Under the pieces are notes generated by a model that made no database searches, was not told where the DNA came from, and worked only from the letters and a program-made list of their open reading frames with translations. A stretch of DNA of 64,000 nt from Cordia subcordata (taxonomy: Eukaryota > Streptophyta > Magnoliopsida > Boraginales > Cordiaceae): contig JAPTOF010000003.1 in NCBI GenBank assembly GCA_028554755.1, positions 62,001 through 126,000 on the forward strand. The letters run 5' to 3'. The translations under genes were made by a program, and so were the position numbers. Position 1 is the stretch's first letter; each line of letters opens with the position of its first letter. Shown here in pieces: positions 58,774 to 64,000 of the stretch.

Positions 58774-59514
58774 TGTTGAAAAAGTTTCATGTAATGTTTA
58801 AATATGCAGTATGTTGTTAAGTTTCTAGTCAAGTTTCGGTTATCATTACTACTCACATATTTGTTCATCATGTCCAGAAGTTCCATTTGATAAGGAAAGT
58901 GTCATAAAACTAGGACATAATACTTTGGTTCTTATTATTATTTAGATATTTGTTTATCATGTCTAGGAGTTCCATTTCACAAGGAAAACATCAAAAGAAT
59001 AGGGGACATGATGCCAAAATTTTTAAAAACTTAAAAATCTACAATTTAAAAATCTAGCGACCTATGAGGTAGAAAACAAAAAGAGCGAGCCAAATCTTTG
59101 ACGCCAATGTCAGTCAAAGACACTTTGGTGTTAAAGTTAATAATTCAATCATAATGAATAAAAAAGGAATAGTAGAATTGGTGTGCAAAGGGGTTAATTG
59201 CATGATTGTTTTATGTTGGCCCATCTAGTAGGAGGGTTATCTAACCTGATGGTAATCAAGAGTTCGGAGACCCATAGAATTTGTTATTAGCTATCCAAAT
59301 GGGGTAAGATTAAGTTTGTTAAATTTAGCCTTCTAAGTGCAGGGGACGAATAAAAGTCCAAAAGCCGTAGTACTAATTTATGTGGATAGGTTAGGGGTTA
59401 ATGAGTGTGTTTGCATACACATGATTATTGTTAAAGAGTTTGATGTTTGTTCATGTGCATCAGTGAATACATGTGTGACCGAGAATGTGAACTTCATGTC
59501 CACGAATGATAAGA
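58774..59514. other. spacer, no gene seen
   Basis: AT-rich DNA downstream of the MAIN-like gene. ATTTGTTCATCATGTCCAG-type words recur twice (about 58860 and 58950). No coding signal is supported. Confidence 0.4.
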
Positions 59515-59605
59515 ATTTAGGGTTTATGGTTAGGGTTAGGGTTTAAGGTTACGGTTTTAGGGTTTAGAGTTTAAAGTTTAGGGTTTTAAAGGTATAGGGT
59601 TTGTT
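59515..59605 (+). repeat. degenerate telomere-like (TTTAGGG) tract
   Basis: TTTAGGG, GGTTAGGGTT and TTTAGGGTTT variants follow one another for about 90 bases. The plant telomere unit is TTTAGGG. The copies are imperfect. Confidence 0.8.
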
Positions 59606-59829
59606 GTGAATACTTTTTTTGGGTAATGATAGTGAAAAGAATAAGTATTACACAAGTTACGTTAGAATAAGTGTTTTAGGCTTAGTTAATTTTTAAATTT
59701 ATGTGTTCAAGTCATTCATTTTCATTGTTATTTTAGAAATCTTTCACTTACCCTTAATTTTTTTAATACTTTTTTTTTTATTCTACCTTTAATTTCTATG
59801 AGAAAAATATAAAAAAATGTAACATAAAA

Positions 59830-59960
59830 TAGGCATGTCTTTAAGACAGGATTTTAGTAAAAAAAAAAAAAATTGAAAGTGTGTCTTGTAGACAGGATTT
59901 TGAAAGTGTGACTTCGAGACACGATTTTGAAAGTGTGTTTTTAAGACACTATTTCAACGT
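59830..59960. repeat. three to four copies of a GTGTCTT..AAGACAC module
   Basis: GAAAGTGTGTCTTGTAGACA, then GAAAGTGTGACTTCGAGACA, then GAAAGTGTGTTTTTAAGACA, each joined by an (C/A)(G/C)(G/A)ATTTT link, recur with a period of about 31-32 bp. Each contains a short dyad. A fourth, looser copy starts near 60018 (CGTGTCTTCAAAACATG). Confidence 0.8.
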
Positions 59961-60700
59961 GGCAGAGATCTTCCACATCATCTCGTGACAAGGCAAGTAG
60001 GTTTTACTGAAAAAACGTGTCTTCAAAACATGATTTTTGGAAGGTGGTTATTTTGCTTATTTCTTTGAAAAGTTTGTCATTTTAGTGTATAACTTATAAA
60101 AGAGGGCCATTTTGGTCGTTTTCTCTATGTTATATGGTTTAAATTTATATTCGTGTGTATATAACACTTAAAACGCCATCTAAGGAAAAATTATTTGAGT
60201 TGTTGTATGGCTAACTCCAACAAATTCCTTAAAACACAAAGAACCCTATATTTAAGGAAGTTGTTAATAGCAAAGTGCTTCAATATCTCCCCTATCTTAT
60301 CTTCAAAATTTTAGGTTTTTTCCTAATTCCAAAACAAAATACATATATATAGGGGTTATTTTCATCCCCAAAGCCAACACCCAAATCCCATCCCCATTCT
60401 CATAACTCTAAGACTGTAACATTGTAAAATAGGGGAGTTGTTGAAATGAAACTGAAATTGAAATTTTTTAAATTAAAAGTTTGATAAAAAATAAAGAGCT
60501 GTTAAAATAGAATGAAAATAAAAAATTTCAAAATATAAGAAAATAATCCAAATAACTTAAATTTAAGAAAAAAAATAAGAGAGCTATTAGAAATTAGAGA
60601 TAGCCTAAAAGGGCAACAGAATTGCTTGGTAGGATTCACGAAGTTTAGATGTAAAATGACCAAACTACCCATATGTTCCTACTCACACCGTCACTACGAT
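59961..60700. other. spacer upstream of UTP10
   Basis: CCATTTTGGTCGTTTTCTC near 60107 resembles sequence commonly seen at the margins of PMD-carrying transposons. The rest is AT-rich without a recognised feature. Confidence 0.35.
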
Positions 60701-60711
60701 GCGAATAGCAA

Positions 60712-60720
60712 AAACCCTAA
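60712..60720 (+). promoter_or_regulatory. telo-box AAACCCTAA upstream of UTP10
   Basis: AAACCCTAA lies 141 bases upstream of the ATG, with ACCCTTAGCC directly after and AAAAGGCCCC 16 bases on. A second copy (AAACCCTAA, 60812-60820) lies in the 5' leader. Telo-boxes with GGCCC motifs are typical of promoters of ribosomal protein and ribosome-biogenesis genes in plants. Confidence 0.65.
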
Positions 60721-60860
60721 ACCCTTAGCCAGATAAAAGGCCCCGCCATCGCTTAAGGTGTTCCTATACTCTCAGGGCTTCAAGTAAACTGTAATTACGA
60801 AAGAAGAAGGAAAACCCTAACCATCTCTCTCTCTCCGCTGATTCAGCAGCACCGATTAGC

Positions 60861-62793
60861 ATGTCAATTGCTTCGCAGCTACAGGCATTAAAATCTTTGG
60901 TAAAGGCCGATGGTGCCGAGCCACTGAAACGGCCGTTCACGCGGCCGTCAATTTTGTTTGACCCTAAAGAAGCTGCTGATATTGACCTTGACACTCTTTT
61001 TAGCATCGCCCTTTCAGGTTTCTCTTTTTCTTTCTCGCCGTGATGTAACTTATCTGTTGAAATTATGAATTTTGTTCAGCCAGGGAACTTCAATCCAGCA
61101 ATTTTCCAGTAATATGTTATGCTTATACACGGACTATAGAAAAGGCGGCCTGCGCATGGAGCTTTTTGAAGCTAAACAAGTTTTCAAAATGGAATAAAAA
61201 TTGATTATGATATAAAATGTTACTCACGTTTTTTGTGTTTTCCATTTTTCTTTTACCACTCTTCTCTAATTTTAATGTAAATATTGACTTTAGTTGAAGG
61301 GTTGTTGTACACAATGCGGAATTGCTTATTCGTTGCTGTGTGTTTGTATCTTTCTAGATTGTATTATACTTTATGATGAAGGCACAGTCTTTTTGTGTTG
61401 TAATGTTAAATTTTGGTTTTAGTAAATTTTATTTAATCTCAAAGATGCAATTAATGAGAGGATTCAGTTTGGAAATGGACAATTGAAAAAAACAAGTTGA
61501 CATTTGAGAAAAGATTATGTGAATTTTCCTATCGTTGTGACAAGAGATTTTTGTTATCATGTTCTAAAGTCGCTTTTCTTTTGTTTGTTGTTTCTGGTGT
61601 GCAATTCAGGTTTGGAGTTGCTTATAAACACAGATGAGAGGTTTAAGAATTATAAAAATGATTTATTTAGTCACAAGAGTAGAGAGACGGATAGAGAGTT
61701 GTTGGGTGTTCAAGAAAATAACCAAATTAATGCAACCATATCTTCATATTTATGGTTGTTATCGGGACACCTTGAATTATCCGCGTCAGTAAAAACGCTC
61801 GAGTACCTAATACGCAGATACAAGTAAGCACAACCTGTTTCGTGTGTTGTCAATGTTAATCTTATGTTCTTAGGTATTTTGTGAGTTGCAACTCTGTATA
61901 TCTCCTGCAACTTCTTTTTGCTTCTGCAATTGCAGGATTCATGTGTACAATGCTGAAGACCTGATTTTATGTGCTTTACCATATCATGATACCCATTTGT
62001 TTGTTAAAATTGTGCGTCTAATTCCTTCAGGGTAAGAAAGAATTCTCCTTCTCTTTTAAGTCGTTTGTGATAGTATACTTTGGTATTCATATCAGATTTC
62101 TAAATCTTTACTGTGTTGCAGAAATAATAAATGGAAGTTCCTAGATGGAGTTAAAGAAAGTGGTGCACCACTACCACGGCAGGTCATAGTGCAACAGTGT
62201 ATTCGTGATTTGGGAGTGTTGGAGGCATTATGTTACTATGTATATATCTTGTTCTTTCATATTTTGAAGTTATTTTTGAGCAGTTCTGTTTATGACTGCC
62301 TTATTTTGGGCCTGCTAGGCTACACCTATGAAGAAAATTCAACCATCACTGTCGGTGATTGGCTTCTGCACAGCAGTAATTGTGGAAGTTCTAAGATCTG
62401 TCACAAATATTGAGAGTGATATAGTACAGAGAATACTTCCATTTGTGGATTCTGTACTTCAGCCTGGTGCCAAGAGAGGATTAGATCAGAAGGTGAGGTC
62501 TTTGATATGTGTAAAACATCTGATTGATTCATATCTGTACAGCATTTGATTTATCCTTGTTTCCTGCTGAGTATATTAAAATATGGCCTTTAATGATGGC
62601 ATTCTATTTTGTGTTTCTACAGGCAAGTGCTTTAATAGTTATTAGTTCACTAGCTGAGAAAGTAGCACTTTCTCCTGCTCTTGTCAAAAGATTGCTTCGC
62701 ACACTGGCTGATGTAGCTCGAGTGGATGCAAGAGAGTTATCCGATTTGCATTGGGTTCGAATGTTGATCATGGCCTCGATCAACCTCGTCCAG
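60861..62793 (+). CDS. UTP10: UTP10/HEATR1, U3 snoRNP-associated protein, first six exons
   Basis: Exons 60861-61017, 61610-61823, 61936-62031, 62122-62239, 62319-62492 and 62623-62793 join in frame at GT/AG sites, giving 310 codons. The N-terminus is MSIASQLQALKSLVKAD with RPFTRPSILFDPKEAADIDL. Later come NTDERFKNYKNDLFSHKS, SVKTLEYLIRRYKIHVYNAE, LCALPYHDTHLFVKIV, KWKFLDGVKESGAP and QQCIRDLGVLEALCYY. This matches the N-terminal HEAT-repeat part of UTP10 (HEATR1), a t-UTP component of the SSU processome required for 18S rRNA maturation and rDNA transcription in the nucleolus. Family members have about 2000 residues, so most of the gene lies right of the window. All six exons are open. The ATG is the first in frame and matches the family start. 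Confidence 0.9.
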
Positions 62794-64000
62794 GTAATAT
62801 GCTATGTCGGTGTAAACATGTCATGAAGAAAAAGGAATAGCTTGGGTTGGTGATATCTGTTCATTTCTTTCTTTTCAAAATTTTTGGCATTAGATTTGGT
62901 TTCTATTTTAGAGCTACTATAGTTTGCAACAAACTTTTACTACTACTTCAGACGATACTTTGGTGATTCAATCCCTTTGACATGAGAATATGTGAATTTA
63001 TATACGGATTGACTCATCCATTGAGTGGTAATATTGTACATATTTATGTAGTTCAACGTCAAAGTATTAGGGCCATTTTGGACTTGGATTTGCCCCCATC
63101 TTTTGAGAAAAGTACATCTTTTTTTACAATAAGTATTTGGCTTGATTTTTGGGGAAAAAATAAAAACTATGAAAAAAGCTTGAATTCAGCTTTTTCCAGA
63201 AGCCAAGGATTTTAGCCTATCAAAAAGGCACTTCTTTAAAAGTTATAGAAGAAGCACATCTGAAAAAGCCAATGCAAACGAGCCCTATCACGTGCATATA
63301 TTTCAAATATGAATTTGGTCATTTCGAAGAATAGAGAAAATTGGACTTAATAAAATTATTAAATATCTTTTTGATTATTAACTTGATGAGATTTTTTGGT
63401 TTCACAGTCTCTAAAGAAGTGTATCTTTGTCTCTTTGATAGTTGAAAAATGTTTTAAACTTCGTCTTATCATAGGAAAGGGAAAAGATAAAATATTTGAT
63501 TTTTCATTCTTTTGGTGCTCTTTCTAATGCACAAAGGCCCATATTCATACATTTGTGCAGTGGGGGATTGTCTAGAGTTGATGTGTCTCTATTGGAGATA
63601 AGTATGATTCTTAAGAGCACTTAGGGACACCAAATCATTCAAGAAAGTAACTCTATTTGATGGTATGACTATTTGCAACCCACATTTAGAGTCCTCATTT
63701 TCTACGTTGGTGATACAAAAGAGTTATTTGTGTATGACTTGCCCAAAATGTGTCTGCTATTTTTTCAATTGTGTGAGAGAGCAAGTTGTGGTACCTGCTT
63801 TTCTCCAGAAATTAGTAACTTACCATACCAACCACCTTAGCCTTGGAAGTTCGAGCAATGGGAAACTAGGCAAAGGAAAATTCTATAGCAAATTCATACT
63901 CATTACCAAGAGATTGTGGATCTGTTTTTAGTGAGGACAACCGGATTGGGATGATCCTCCTTCACGTAGTCCTTGTGTGAGTCGGCGGCCTCATTCCTCT
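62794..64000 (+). other. UTP10 intron 6 (to window edge)
   Basis: It begins at the GTAATA donor after LIMASINLVQ. No further UTP10 exon is recognisable up to 64000. The frame at 63665-63931 matches nothing I know. A MITE lies inside. Confidence 0.55.
63070..63285. mobile_element. MITE-like element in UTP10 intron 6
   Basis: The left end GGGCCATTTTGGACTTGG and the right end, reverse-complemented GGGCTCGTTTGCATTGGC, are imperfect inverted repeats flanked by TA. The type is the same as the GGGCC...-ended elements at 27356 and 41296. The target duplication is not clear-cut. Confidence 0.55.

Noticed and set aside
63665..63931. 88-codon frame as a further UTP10 exon
   Set aside because: The sequence does not resemble UTP10 and contains no HEAT-like pattern; more likely intron.

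Overview
The window is nuclear DNA of a flowering plant, most likely a eudicot. It has widely spaced intron-containing genes of plant families, AT-rich spacers, LTR retrotransposons, many small inverted-repeat transposons, pieces of organelle DNA and two decayed plant pararetroviruses. I cannot name the species.

Four ordinary genes can be supported. (1) 27-364 (+) holds the last two exons of a BolA-family gene. (2) 8523-9158 (+) is an intact single-exon AP2/ERF transcription factor gene. (3) 10614-30747 (-) is a complete 14-exon plastid-type ATP-dependent 6-phosphofructokinase gene (PFK4/PFK5 type, 554 residues), converging on the ERF gene. (4) 60861-62793 (+) holds the first six exons of UTP10/HEATR1, a ribosome-biogenesis factor that runs off the right edge.

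Almost everything else is mobile or foreign. 900-3785 holds a LINE-like 3' end and a gutted Ty3/gypsy element. 4749-5530 is a non-autonomous hAT-like element and 5775-6600 an 84-88 bp minisatellite. Intron 8 of the PFK gene is 13.6 kb long. It contains an old Ty1/copia element (14562-~23165) split by a younger one (15923-21026, perfect 5 bp target duplication). Next to it is a ~3.2 kb mitochondrial-like block (~23170-26430) that itself carries a 261 bp TRIM element (23457-23717). The coding frame across this intron is preserved.

31269-39548, about 0.5 kb upstream of the PFK start codon, is a near genome-length endogenous caulimovirid, broken by many stops, permuted, and carrying a second inverted copy of its intergenic region. 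49108-52984 is a second, unrelated badna/tungro-like endogenous caulimovirid made of two copies in opposite orientation, with two 284 bp inverted arms. In both viruses the inverted copy stops at or near the tRNA-Met primer binding site. 48409-~48800 joins plastid ndhB and ycf2 fragments. 53486-58773 is a decayed Mutator-like transposase followed on the same strand by a plant-mobile-domain (MAIN-like) gene. 58774-60700 holds telomere-like repeats and a repeated GTGTCTT/AAGACAC motif ahead of the UTP10 promoter, which carries telo-boxes.

I see no evidence of a novel enzymatic or defence system. The most unusual structures are the shared breakpoint pattern of the two endogenous viruses and the multi-layer insertion in a working metabolic gene's intron.
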